Below are positions 44,561 through 52,656 of a DNA stretch of 64,000 nt, in pieces. The translations under genes were made by a program, and so were the position numbers. The DNA is from Flammeovirgaceae bacterium UBA5585 (GTDB lineage Bacteria; Bacteroidota; Bacteroidia; Cytophagales; Cyclobacteriaceae): positions 236,900-300,899 of the forward strand of contig DILT01000012.1 in NCBI GenBank assembly GCA_002425185.1, in the 5' to 3' direction. The stretch's first letter is position 1, and each line of letters starts with the position of its first letter. The notes under the pieces were generated by a model. That model did not search any database, was not told the origin of the DNA, and saw only the letters and a program-made list of their open reading frames with translations.

Positions 44561-45133
44561 ATGGCCGACCTGAAAGAAATTTTTTCCGTAACCCTCATTC
44601 TGTTTTCCGTTATTGATATTATCGGAGCGATACCGTTCATTATTACCATTAAAAAACGCGAAGGAAGGATACATGCCGAAAAAGCCACCATCATTTCAGC
44701 CGTGCTGATGGTTGGGTTTTTATTTTTAGGGCAATCCATCCTGAAATTGTTTGGGCTGGATGTTGAGTCATTTGCCGTAGCCGGTTCCATTGTTATTTTT
44801 ATTGTGGCCATGGAGATGATTTTGGGTATTACGCTTATCCGTGATGATCCGGATGCCAAAGGTTCAGGCTCAATCGTGCCCCTGGCGTTTCCACTCATTG
44901 CCGGAGCTGGCACGCTCACTACAATTCTTTCGCTTCGTGCGGTGTATGAACAAAGTAATGTGCTTATCGGCATCTTGCTTAATCTCGTTTTTGTATACCT
45001 GGTGTTGCGTTCTTCTTCCTGGCTGGAACGTAAACTGGGTAAATCTGTGTTCTCTGTTTTACGAAGAGTTTTTGGGGTAATCCTCCTGGCGATTGCCGTG
45101 AAGATTTTTAAGGATAATGTATCATTCCAATAA
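44561..45133 (+). CDS. MarC family membrane protein (UPF0056)
   Basis: A 190-residue six-helix inner-membrane protein of the MarC/UPF0056 family. Motifs seen are LILFSVIDIIGAIPFIITI, AGSIVIFIVAMEMILGI, VPLAFPLIAGAGTLTTIL and RVFGVILLAIAVKI. The true start is ATG 44561; an earlier TTG at 44540 is improbable. A TAGCTTTG box (44535-44542) may be its -7 element. MarC proteins have no firmly known transport substrate; names referring to antibiotic resistance are misleading. No cotranscribed partner is seen. Confidence 0.9.
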   Translation: MADLKEIFSVTLILFSVIDIIGAIPFIITIKKREGRIHAEKATIISAVLMVGFLFLGQSILKLFGLDVESFAVAGSIVIFIVAMEMILGITLIRDDPDAKGSGSIVPLAFPLIAGAGTLTTILSLRAVYEQSNVLIGILLNLVFVYLVLRSSSWLERKLGKSVFSVLRRVFGVILLAIAVKIFKDNVSFQ

Positions 45134-45163
45134 CATAAAGAATGCTTTTGGACCAAGATGTGT

Positions 45164-45171
45164 TAAATTTG
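45164..45171 (+). promoter_or_regulatory. Bacteroidota-type -7 element (TAAATTTG) next to the ATG
   Basis: An exact TAnnTTTG match ends 4 bases before the UPF0175 start codon. No TTG lies at the right distance upstream (the nearest, at 45148, is 13 bases away), so the promoter is weakly supported. Confidence 0.35.
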
Positions 45172-45175
45172 AAGT

Positions 45176-45403
45176 ATGAAAGCATTAAGAGTTGAACTAC
45201 CGGACGATCTGAATCTTACAGAGCATGATGTTAAAATGATGCTTGCCGGACAGCTTTATGAAAACAAGAAGTTAACCTTGGGGCAAGCTGCGGGTTTGGT
45301 TGGTATTTCAAAGCGAGCGTTTATAGAAACTATGGGTAACTACGGGTTTTCACTTTTTAGTGAGTCTGTTGAAGATTTCAGAAACGATTTTCTGAATGCA
45401 TAA
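45176..45403 (+). CDS. UPF0175 family antitoxin-like protein
   Basis: A 75-residue protein matching UPF0175 (LRVELPDDLNLTEHDVKMML, then LTLGQAAGLVGISKRAFIE and the closing SVEDFRNDFLNA). The middle carries a helix-turn-helix-like run (GQAAGLVGISKRAFIETMGN), as expected for DNA-binding antitoxins. Its end overlaps the next gene by 8 bases. The UPF0175/DUF3368 pair is a recognised toxin-antitoxin-like arrangement; this protein would be the antitoxin and autorepressor. A TAnnTTTG box lies right before the ATG. Confidence 0.85.
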   Translation: MKALRVELPDDLNLTEHDVKMMLAGQLYENKKLTLGQAAGLVGISKRAFIETMGNYGFSLFSESVEDFRNDFLNA

Positions 45404-45851
45404 GGTTGTTATTGCAGATACGAGCTGTTTGATAGTACTGCAAAAGCTTGAGTTACTAATCGTCCTGAAAAATCTATACACTGAAGTTTTAATTACCTCA
45501 GCTATTGCCGAAGAGTATTCATTGCCCCTTCCACACTGGATTGAAATAAAAAATCCATTGAGTAGTGTTACGAAAGCTTTTGAATCAAGTCTCGATCCGG
45601 GAGAAGCCAGCGCCATTGCCCTGGCTGCAGAAATACCTGAAGCTATTTTAATCCTTGATGGTTTACAAGCCAGAAGAGTTGCCGCACAGTTATCACTGAA
45701 TTATACAGGCACGCTGGGTGTCCTTGCTAAAGCGAAGAAAAAAGGACTTATTGAATCTATTAAACCTATCCTTTCTAAATTAAGAGAACTTAATTTTAGA
45801 ATATCTTCTGAAGTGGAAGAGGATATTCTAATTCATTGTAACGAGAAATGA
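45396..45851 (+). CDS. DUF3368 PIN-like toxin candidate
   Basis: A 151-residue PIN-like protein. Motifs are VIADTSCLIVLQKLE (Asp8), a middle acidic EYSLP run, SLDPGEASAIALA (family pattern LxxGExxAIxLA) and ILILDGLQARRVA (a later Asp). These are the usual acidic residues of PIN-type RNases; the family's activity has rarely been tested. It overlaps the antitoxin-like gene by 8 bases before and the rnhA start by 4 bases after (45848-45851), so all three are translated together. Confidence 0.83.
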   Translation: MHKVVIADTSCLIVLQKLELLIVLKNLYTEVLITSAIAEEYSLPLPHWIEIKNPLSSVTKAFESSLDPGEASAIALAAEIPEAILILDGLQARRVAAQLSLNYTGTLGVLAKAKKKGLIESIKPILSKLRELNFRISSEVEEDILIHCNEK

Positions 45852-46315
45852 TTCGCATTTACACCGATGGCGCAGCACAAGGAAACCCCGGCCCTGGAGG
45901 CTATGGTGTGGTGATGAAATACAACCACCACGTAAAAGAATTATCGGAAGGCTTTCGGTTAACTACAAATAATCGAATGGAATTACTGGCCGTTATTGCC
46001 GGACTGGAGGCAGTAAAAAAAGCAGGTATTCCAGTAACCATCTATTCCGATTCAAAGTATGTGGTCGATGCCGTTGAGCAGGGGTGGATATGGAATTGGG
46101 AAAAGAAAAATTTTGCCAAAAAAGCCAACTCCGATTTATGGAGACGCTTTATTCCGCTTTACCATGCGTACAAGCCAAAATTTAAATGGGTAAAAGGACA
46201 TGCAGGACATCCGGAAAATGAACGCTGCGATGTGCTGGCAGTAGCAGCCGCCCAAGGTTCAGGGTTGCTGGTAGATACCTGGTACGAAAACAACCGCGAC
46301 CTGGCTGCAGAGTAA
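45848..46315 (+). CDS. rnhA: Ribonuclease HI
   Basis: A 155-residue enzyme that cuts the RNA strand of RNA-DNA hybrids. The catalytic set is Asp7 (YTDGAAQGNPGPGGYG), Glu45 (NRMELLAVI), Asp68 (YSDSKYVVDAVEQGW) and Asp128 (ERCDVLA), with the usual GHAGHPENE loop before the last Asp. Length fits the bacterial family. Its start codon overlaps the PIN-like gene's stop, so expression may depend on the toxin-antitoxin-like pair, which is unusual for a housekeeping gene. Confidence 0.96.
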   Translation: MIRIYTDGAAQGNPGPGGYGVVMKYNHHVKELSEGFRLTTNNRMELLAVIAGLEAVKKAGIPVTIYSDSKYVVDAVEQGWIWNWEKKNFAKKANSDLWRRFIPLYHAYKPKFKWVKGHAGHPENERCDVLAVAAAQGSGLLVDTWYENNRDLAAE

Positions 46316-46368
46316 GCCTATCCTTGGCATTTCATTTTTGCTTCTTATCTTGACCAGCTAAAACGGTT

Positions 46369-47268
46369 GTGTTGGAGCCTAAAATAAACTTTTCGCCTGG
46401 TTCATTGCAGGCCCTGAATGTTTGCCTCGCCATTATAATGTTTGGTGTTGCCCTCTCCATTAAGCCGCAGCATTTTTATCAGCTTCGGCACCAGAAAAAA
46501 GCCTTATTCACCGGATTGGCATCTCAATATATATTGCTTCCGCTAATCACGTACTTACTCATTATTATACTAACACCATCGCCCTGGATTGCCCTGGGCA
46601 TGATGCTGGTGGCCGCATGCCCGGGCGGTAATGTTTCCAACTTCTATACCATGATCTCACGCGGTAACGTTGCCCTGTCGGTAACGCTTACCGCCTTTAC
46701 CTCATTGTTAGCCTTTGTTATTACTCCCGCCAGTTTTTTACTGTGGGCCTCTTTTATCCCCGGCTTGTCCTCGCAGCTTCGCCAGCTTGAAATTCAGTTT
46801 CTGGATTTATTCCTGAACATGATTGCTATTTTATTACTGCCCCTCATTATCGGTATGGCCTTCAATAACCGGTTTCCAAACGCGGCTGAAAAAATTTCTA
46901 AACCTGTTCGCGTTACCTCTATTCTAATTCTTATCAGTTTTATTGTAGTAACTCTTTACTCCAATGCATTAGTATTCAAAGAATACATCATGCTCATCTT
47001 TTGGTTGGTTATGCTACACAATGGATTAGCCCTTGGCGGTGGTTATGCGCTTAGTTACCTCTTCAAAAACCGAAACGACATACATCGTACGGTAGCTATT
47101 GAAACCGGTATTCAAAATTCAGGGTTAGCACTTGTTTTAATCTTTACATTTTTTAACGGCAACGGTTACATGGCGCTTGTTGCAGCATGGTGGGGCGTAT
47201 GGCACCTCATCAGTGGATTTACCGTGGCCTATATTTTTCAACGCAAAAGTATCCATCAATTAACATGA
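46369..47268 (+). CDS. Bile acid:sodium symporter (BASS) family transporter
   Basis: A 299-residue polytopic inner-membrane protein of the BASS/SBF family. Features are NVCLAIIMFGVALSIKPQHF, SQYILLPLITYLLI, VAACPGGNVSNFYTMISRGN (the family GGNxSN motif), VALSVTLTAFTSLLAFVITP and AIETGIQNSGLALVLIFT. The substrate may be an organic acid; the family is broad and bile acid is unlikely. GTG 46369 is taken as start, with TTG 46372 possible. It overlaps the acyltransferase start by 4 bases, so these are coupled. Confidence 0.9.
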   Translation: MLEPKINFSPGSLQALNVCLAIIMFGVALSIKPQHFYQLRHQKKALFTGLASQYILLPLITYLLIIILTPSPWIALGMMLVAACPGGNVSNFYTMISRGNVALSVTLTAFTSLLAFVITPASFLLWASFIPGLSSQLRQLEIQFLDLFLNMIAILLLPLIIGMAFNNRFPNAAEKISKPVRVTSILILISFIVVTLYSNALVFKEYIMLIFWLVMLHNGLALGGGYALSYLFKNRNDIHRTVAIETGIQNSGLALVLIFTFFNGNGYMALVAAWWGVWHLISGFTVAYIFQRKSIHQLT

Positions 47269-48326
47269 CTCCTTCCTGGCGCTATTTCTTATTAAAGGCC
47301 TATGTACGTTTAGGATTAAAGGTTTATTTCAAAAAGTGGCAGACGGTTAATGCCCATTATATTCCGGAAACCGGGCCTTGTATTTTTGTGCCCAATCATC
47401 AGAATGCATTTCTGGATGCCCTACTGGTTGTATGTGGCACTAAACGAAACCCATGGTTTATTGCACGAGGAGATGTTTTCAAAAGTCCACTTGCTGTTAA
47501 ACTCCTCACCTTCATGCGCATAAAACCCCTGTTCCGTTTTCGTGATGGACATGAAGCCATGCGCAAAAATGACAGGATGATGAATGAGTGTATCAACTTA
47601 CTTAAAGAAGGTGAGTGTATTCTCATTTTCGCTGAAGGAAATCACAACGAACCCTGGACAACCCGTGAACTGCAACGTGGCTTCGCCCACATGGCGCTTC
47701 AGTATACTGAACAAACAGGACAGGATATAAAGTTGATTCCGGTTGGCTATCATTACGAAGATCATCAGGGTTTTCGTTCGCGGGTACTGGTAAACTATGG
47801 CGAACCGATTTCTGTACACAGCATAACACGGTCGCTAACCGATAACCGTGAAAAACTTACCGCACTGGCTAAACTTACCGGTGAAAAAATGCGATCGCTC
47901 ATTCTTTCTATTCCAAAAGATGAAGACTACCTGGAAAGAAAAAATTTCCTCATCAACAACCGGAAACATCAAGCTGATATGCTCGAACAATTGCAAGCCG
48001 ACCGTGCACTAGCGGCAAGCTGGAAAAAAGGAGAACAGGGAAATACAATGAACAAACAGTCACTCTTTCACTGGTTTAACCCGGTATTCCTTTACGGAAA
48101 AATTGTTCACCTCATTCCGGAAGTTACCATCAACTGGATTGTGAAGAATAAAATTAAGGATGACCAGTTTGTAGCCTCGGTTAAAGTAGCCGTTGGCATT
48201 TTTCTTGTGCCGCTCAGTTACCTTTTGTTAACGGTTATCTTCTATGTGGCCACAAAGGAGCCGGTATGGACGCTGGGCTTTTTTGTTTCGTTACCGCTCA
48301 GCGGGCTAGTGGCGTACAACCGCTAA
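47265..48326 (+). CDS. 1-acylglycerol-3-phosphate acyltransferase-like protein (PlsC family)
   Basis: A 353-residue membrane-associated acyltransferase. The catalytic HxxxxD motif is seen in PNHQNAFLDALL, followed by RGDVFKSPLA and FAEGNHNEPW (family EGTRS-like block). The C-terminal hydrophobic end (about 300-350, VAVGIFLVPLSYLLLTVIFY and LGFFVSLPLSGLVA) suggests two extra helices. The ATG at 47265 overlaps the BASS stop (ATGA). Its last 4 bases overlap the convergent saccharopine-type gene. It probably makes phosphatidic acid or a related lipid; the exact acceptor is not known. Confidence 0.85.
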   Translation: MTPSWRYFLLKAYVRLGLKVYFKKWQTVNAHYIPETGPCIFVPNHQNAFLDALLVVCGTKRNPWFIARGDVFKSPLAVKLLTFMRIKPLFRFRDGHEAMRKNDRMMNECINLLKEGECILIFAEGNHNEPWTTRELQRGFAHMALQYTEQTGQDIKLIPVGYHYEDHQGFRSRVLVNYGEPISVHSITRSLTDNREKLTALAKLTGEKMRSLILSIPKDEDYLERKNFLINNRKHQADMLEQLQADRALAASWKKGEQGNTMNKQSLFHWFNPVFLYGKIVHLIPEVTINWIVKNKIKDDQFVASVKVAVGIFLVPLSYLLLTVIFYVATKEPVWTLGFFVSLPLSGLVAYNR

Positions 48327-49648
48327 TGCTCTAGCATTTCTATGCCAAGTTTTTTCAATTCATCCAGTATAGGTTTATACAGCTCGGCTTCGGTTGGTAT
48401 AACTACTCCCCTGCTTTTAATTTTATTCTGCATTAAAAGTTTGGCGGCAATACCCATAGGTAAGCCTACCGTTTTTGCCATGGCGGTATTAACAGCGTCT
48501 TCCCCCTTCACCACCAAGGATGATTGTATAGTTTTTGATTTGCCCTGTAAATCAAAAACAAACCGGTGAATCATTACAATCATATCCCTATCGCTGTTCG
48601 CTAACGCCCACTTCTTGTTTAAGATATGTTCCAGTACCTGGGCAGGTGTTCCTTTTGTCAATCCCACTTTCTCATCCGTAAAAAATCCTGACCACGTCAG
48701 GCGTTTCATTTCAGGGCCATCGGCCGAAAGGCCAAACTGCCGGATGATCTTGTCTTCTGTGGCTTCTATCTTACTGCCATCCAGAAACACATCTAAAAAG
48801 TCGCGGTGCGTCATCGCGGCTACTCCCTCTAATATATAGGAGTCATCGCAACATCCTAATTGTACCAGTATGTCCCACGTTGGGCAAAACCCATAATTTC
48901 TGAGTGTTCCGCGCAGCATATTTTGAATGCCCTTCAACTTGTAGGTCTCAATGTATCTTAACGAATCGCGGTTGGCGTAACCTTCAAAGGCTCCGTATCC
49001 ATGAACACTGACATGACTGATTCGTTTAAAGAGTTGCTGATACGGTATGTACTTTACTTTTCCCTCCTGCAGAAATTTTGCAGTGCTCTGTCCGGCCATA
49101 ACCACATTGCGCGGATTCCAGGTGAATTTGTAGCGCCACGGATTTTCCGGATCAGTTTCAGGCGCAATCAGTCCGCCTGTAAAAGATTCGAACGAAGTAA
49201 TCGCCCCACCTTGCTCATGAATGCTGTCAATAATCTGTTTGGCACTCATGTGATCGATACCCGGATCAAGTCCGCACTCATTCAAAAAAAGAATACCTTT
49301 CGAACGAGCCTCTTCATCCAGACTTTTCATTTCATCAGAAACATAGCTGGCTGTGATCAGGTGTTTACCCAAACCCAGGCAATGACGGGCCACTACCGGG
49401 TGAAAATGCGCTGGCAAAAGTGAGATAACCATGTCAGCCGAAGCAATTATATTTCTGCTATGCTCTTCGTGTTCTATATCAAACACCATGGCAACACCCT
49501 GCCCTGAGTTTCCAACACGAAGTTTGGCAGCCTCCAGCGAAAAGTCGGCAACTATAATTTTCCACGCGAGCTGAGCAGCCTGGTGAAGCAGGTAGGCGAT
49601 TAGCGATGATGATGACCGTCCCGCACCTAAAACAAGAATGGTTTTCAT
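48323..49648 (-). CDS. Saccharopine dehydrogenase-like reductase
   Basis: A 441-residue NAD(P)-dependent enzyme. The Rossmann start VLGAGRSSSSLIAYLL, the DMVISLLPAHFHPVVARHCL block, ITASYVSDEMKSLDEEAR, NECGLDPGIDHMSA and the GGLIAPE / NPWRYKFTWNPRN pair match the saccharopine dehydrogenase (LYS9-like) family, and the length is close to that family. ATG 49648 is chosen as it sits just before the nucleotide-binding motif; ATG 49690 is also possible. In a bacterium it may act in lysine or aminoadipate/saccharopine metabolism, but the substrate is not established. Confidence 0.85.
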   Translation of the reverse strand: MKTILVLGAGRSSSSLIAYLLHQAAQLAWKIIVADFSLEAAKLRVGNSGQGVAMVFDIEHEEHSRNIIASADMVISLLPAHFHPVVARHCLGLGKHLITASYVSDEMKSLDEEARSKGILFLNECGLDPGIDHMSAKQIIDSIHEQGGAITSFESFTGGLIAPETDPENPWRYKFTWNPRNVVMAGQSTAKFLQEGKVKYIPYQQLFKRISHVSVHGYGAFEGYANRDSLRYIETYKLKGIQNMLRGTLRNYGFCPTWDILVQLGCCDDSYILEGVAAMTHRDFLDVFLDGSKIEATEDKIIRQFGLSADGPEMKRLTWSGFFTDEKVGLTKGTPAQVLEHILNKKWALANSDRDMIVMIHRFVFDLQGKSKTIQSSLVVKGEDAVNTAMAKTVGLPMGIAAKLLMQNKIKSRGVVIPTEAELYKPILDELKKLGIEMLEH

Positions 49649-49728
49649 GGTTGGCAAAGTAGCCGAAATAGCGGGCTTGTAGAATTCCATTCCGAAAATT
49701 TTTAACTTACTCTCTTAACCCATTCCGT

Positions 49729-50211
49729 ATGAGCGAATTTAGCGTGTACAAAAATTTCGATGACCTGGATCAGGAATCGAAATACCTGGCCCACAAGGCC
49801 AAAGATGCGGCCAACCACGCCCATGCGCCCTATTCAAAATTTACCGTTGGTGCTGCTCTCATCCTGGACGATGGCTCAGTTATAACCGGGGCCAACTATG
49901 AAAACGCTGCCTATCCATCGGGTATGTGTGCCGAACGGGTAGCCTTTTTTGCAGCATCTGCCCAGCACCCGGGCAAGCGCATTATGAAAATAGCGGTAGT
50001 GGCTAAAAAGAAAGGCGGTAAAGACCTTCTACCGGCCACCTCGTGTGGCCCGTGTCGTCAGGTCATGCTTGAATTTGAGACCAACCAGAAAAAAGCTATC
50101 CCTATAGTAATGCAAGCCGATGATAATACCTGGGTTATTGCCCCCTCAGCCGCATCCTTGCTTCCGTTTAGCTTTACAAAAGACAACCTGGACGCACATC
50201 ACAAAAAATAA
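49729..50211 (+). CDS. cdd: Cytidine deaminase
   Basis: A 160-residue zinc enzyme that deaminates cytidine and deoxycytidine to uridine. The active-site motifs are HAPYSKFTVGAAL, GANYENAAYPSGMCAER (zinc ligand Cys67, catalytic Glu69) and TSCGPCRQVMLEF (Cys106 and Cys109). The length is somewhat above the tetrameric type (about 130 residues), with an N-terminal extension of about 25 residues (MSEFSVYKNFDDLDQE) typical of Bacteroidota forms. A large hairpin follows the gene. Confidence 0.95.
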   Translation: MSEFSVYKNFDDLDQESKYLAHKAKDAANHAHAPYSKFTVGAALILDDGSVITGANYENAAYPSGMCAERVAFFAASAQHPGKRIMKIAVVAKKKGGKDLLPATSCGPCRQVMLEFETNQKKAIPIVMQADDNTWVIAPSAASLLPFSFTKDNLDAHHKK

Positions 50212-50216
50212 ATAAT

Positions 50217-50297
50217 GGCCCATCAAAAGGCCTCTTTAAATAAAAAAAAGCTGAAATAAGCTTAAAAAAGGCATTTTAAGGCCCTTTGATGGTGGCC
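50217..50297. terminator. Large imperfect hairpin after cdd
   Basis: GGCC.CATCAAAAGGCCTCTTTAAA (50217-50240) pairs, with a few mismatches, with TTTTAAGGCCCTTTGATGGTGGCC (50274-50297); an inner AAGCT...AAGCTT lies in the A-rich loop. It is long enough to be a strong terminator or a small structured RNA. The rest of 50298-50458 holds no gene; a -33/-7-like pair may precede cheR but is not exact. Confidence 0.65.
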
Positions 50298-50458
50298 GTA
50301 GCAGGCCTTCACTACCTCGAAGAAATTTTTGTGATGAATTAAAATCGATTTGGTGCTCCTGTATTTAACTCATGTAATATTTTGCATAGAATTAGGGCTG
50401 CCAGGCATTTGCAGAGACCTATTTTTGAGGCCAGTTTAAAGAAAAAGAACCTACTCTC

Positions 50459-51280
50459 ATGCAGGATATTGACATAGTCGACCTGAAAAGGATTTCGGAG
50501 CTTATTTACCAGAAGTACAACTACGACTTCCGGAATTATGCCATGTCATCGTTCAAGCGCAGGGTTCAACGGATTATTGATTTAAAAAAACTTACGGTTG
50601 ATGGCCTGCTAAAAAGGCTGAACGACACCCCCTCCTTTATTAATGAGTTTTTGGATGAACTGACCGTGAATGTTACGGAAATGTTTCGCGATCCCAGTTT
50701 CTGGCGCGTCATGCGGGAAGAAATTATTCCGGCTATTCTCCTGAACCACAAGCAGTTCAAAATATGGCATGCCGGCTGTTCGTCTGGTGAAGAGGTTCTT
50801 TCCATGGCCATTCTGTTAAAGGAGATGGGCATTTTAAACAGTGTGCAGCTTTATGCCACCGACCTGGATGTAAATATTATGGAGCGGGCTAAAATGGCCA
50901 CCTACCCTATTAAAAACATGGAACTGAATGAGAAAAACTACATCCGGTTTCAGGGCGCAGGCGCACTCAGCGACTATTATAAAGAAGAAAACGGAATGGC
51001 TGTTTTCAATAAAGATCTTCTGGCAAACGTGAACTTCAGGAAACAAGACCTGGTGTTGGGTGAGCCCTTCAATAAATTCGATTTGATATTATGCCGTAAC
51101 GTGATGATTTATTTCAACCAGACCCTTCAAAATGAAGTGTTGAAAAAATTTCACGAAAGCTTATTCAAGTATGGCTACCTCGCCATCGGATCAAAAGAAT
51201 CACTGATCTGGTGCGACTATGCCAACCGGTTTATTGTGGTGAACAATGAAGAAAAAATTTATAAAAAGATAAAAGACTAG
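50459..51280 (+). CDS. cheR: CheR-type methyltransferase
   Basis: A 273-residue SAM-dependent protein glutamate methyltransferase of the chemoreceptor type. The CheR N-terminal domain (FRNYAMSSFKRRVQRIIDLK) and the catalytic domain (TEMFRDPSFWRVMREEIIPA, IWHAGCSSGEEVLSMAILL, LYATDLDVNIMERAK, FDLILCRNVMIYFNQ) are all clear. No chemoreceptor, CheA or CheW gene lies near, so it may modify the operon's own sensor or take another role. It heads the signalling operon, with cheB 10 bases downstream. Confidence 0.93.
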   Translation: MQDIDIVDLKRISELIYQKYNYDFRNYAMSSFKRRVQRIIDLKKLTVDGLLKRLNDTPSFINEFLDELTVNVTEMFRDPSFWRVMREEIIPAILLNHKQFKIWHAGCSSGEEVLSMAILLKEMGILNSVQLYATDLDVNIMERAKMATYPIKNMELNEKNYIRFQGAGALSDYYKEENGMAVFNKDLLANVNFRKQDLVLGEPFNKFDLILCRNVMIYFNQTLQNEVLKKFHESLFKYGYLAIGSKESLIWCDYANRFIVVNNEEKIYKKIKD

Positions 51281-51290
51281 GCTGATCCGG

Positions 51291-51884
51291 ATGAGCATGT
51301 TTACTTTAAATAACAGCTACAAAGCCGTTGTCATCGGAGGATCAGCCGGCAGTTTTCAGGGGGTTGTAAAAATACTCGCCCAACTGCCAAAGGGTTTTCC
51401 GCTTCCGATAATCATGGCCTTGCACAGGCTCAAACATGTGCGCCATGGTTTTATTGAAGCGCTGTCATTAAAAAGTGTGGTGCCTGTGGTTGAACCAGAT
51501 GATAAGGAGCCAATTAAAAAGGGAGGGGTTTACCTGGCACCCGCCAATTATCACTTGTCGGTTGAATTGGGAAACAACTTTTCGTTATCAACCGAAGAAA
51601 TGATGAATAACTCACGGCCAGCCATTGACATAACACTGGGCTCATGCGCCTATGTGTTTAAAGATAAGTTGATTGGTATTTTACTTTCAGGGGCGAATCG
51701 CGATGGTGCTATGGGCATGAAGTATATAAAAGATCGTGGCGGATTAACCATTGTGCAGGATCCGGCAGAGTGTATGATTGACACCATGCCAAAAGCCGCC
51801 ATGGCGCTCACCACAATTGATCATGTGTTGAAAGTTGATCAGATTGTTGAATTTTTTAAAGAACTAGATAAGCACTACAGATGA
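51291..51884 (+). CDS. Stand-alone CheB-type methylesterase
   Basis: A 197-residue CheB catalytic domain without a receiver domain. Triad residues are Ser18 (IGGSAGS), His45 (ALHRLKH) and Asp138 (SGANRDGAMGM), and YLAPANYHLSVE and PAECMIDTMPKAAMA follow the family. Normally the receiver inhibits and phosphorylation activates CheB; its absence means another control. The stop overlaps the next gene's ATG (51881-51884). It pairs with CheR, 10 bases upstream, as methyl-adding and methyl-removing enzymes. Confidence 0.92.
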   Translation: MSMFTLNNSYKAVVIGGSAGSFQGVVKILAQLPKGFPLPIIMALHRLKHVRHGFIEALSLKSVVPVVEPDDKEPIKKGGVYLAPANYHLSVELGNNFSLSTEEMMNNSRPAIDITLGSCAYVFKDKLIGILLSGANRDGAMGMKYIKDRGGLTIVQDPAECMIDTMPKAAMALTTIDHVLKVDQIVEFFKELDKHYR

Positions 51885-52642
51885 TGCAGTTATTTAAAGA
51901 CCGGCTCCGAAGCAGCCATATATTAACAGCCCTGTTTTTTCTGGGCGTATTGGTCTCTGTTTATTTTCTGTACACTATCCCATCCACCCTTTACCTGACG
52001 GACGGTTTTGCACGGCTTACAACACCCTACATCATTCTTACCCTTACGTTTATCGTGGGAATAGTAGCCCTGATTTTCGCCTTGGAGTACAAAAAAGAAA
52101 TGGTTGTTATTCGCGACCGGGTAATTTCAACAAAAGACGAACAGGCAGCAAACCAGGCCTCACAAGCCGCATCATTTAATATTGGGCTAATTCATTCGGC
52201 ACTAAAAGAAGTAAAATCTACAAATGATATTTTTCACAACGGCCTTCAAACCATCGGTAAAGTATTACAAATAGGCCAGGGAGCCATTTACGAGGTGGTA
52301 AAGAAGAATGACCAGTCAACAGTAAATTTTGTAGATGGTTACGCCTTTACCCTGGAAGAAGGCAAAACTATTCAATTCGATTTGGGTGATGGATTAATCG
52401 GACAAGTTGCAGCCGATGGAAGAAGCATGCATATCGATGAGGTGCCGGAAGGTTATATCAATATCATTTCAGGATTGGGCAGTTCCTCACCACGGTATTT
52501 GTTTATCGTTCCCATAAAAAAGGAAAACGAAGTGTTGGGTGTAATTGAACTGGCGTCATTTTCATCTTTCGACAGTGCGCGGCAAAAATTTGCTGAACAG
52601 GCCGCGCAAGTATTGGCTGATAAATTAAGTTCTAAAAATTAA
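51881..52642 (+). CDS. Two-helix membrane GAF protein
   Basis: A 253-residue protein. Two membrane helices (about 15-33, ILTALFFLGVLVSVYFLYT; 48-68, IILTLTFIVGIVALIFAL) are followed by a short coiled coil and a GAF domain (about 100-250; LQIGQGAIYEVVK, FDLGDGLIGQVAADGRSMHI, FIVPIKKENEVLGVIELASF). It has no kinase or phosphatase output, so it probably passes a signal by interaction, perhaps to the large phosphatase downstream, whose GAF domain carries similar motifs (RFAEGLVGQAAIEKDT, IVPLITNEEVYGVLEY). It is coupled to cheB by a 4-base overlap. A second ATG is immediately adjacent (51884). Confidence 0.82.
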   Translation: MMQLFKDRLRSSHILTALFFLGVLVSVYFLYTIPSTLYLTDGFARLTTPYIILTLTFIVGIVALIFALEYKKEMVVIRDRVISTKDEQAANQASQAASFNIGLIHSALKEVKSTNDIFHNGLQTIGKVLQIGQGAIYEVVKKNDQSTVNFVDGYAFTLEEGKTIQFDLGDGLIGQVAADGRSMHIDEVPEGYINIISGLGSSSPRYLFIVPIKKENEVLGVIELASFSSFDSARQKFAEQAAQVLADKLSSKN

Positions 52643-52656
52643 GCGGGAAACAGATT

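Noticed and set aside
44561..45133. Antibiotic resistance gene by the MarC name
   Set aside because: MarC/UPF0056 members have no proven resistance role; the name is historical.
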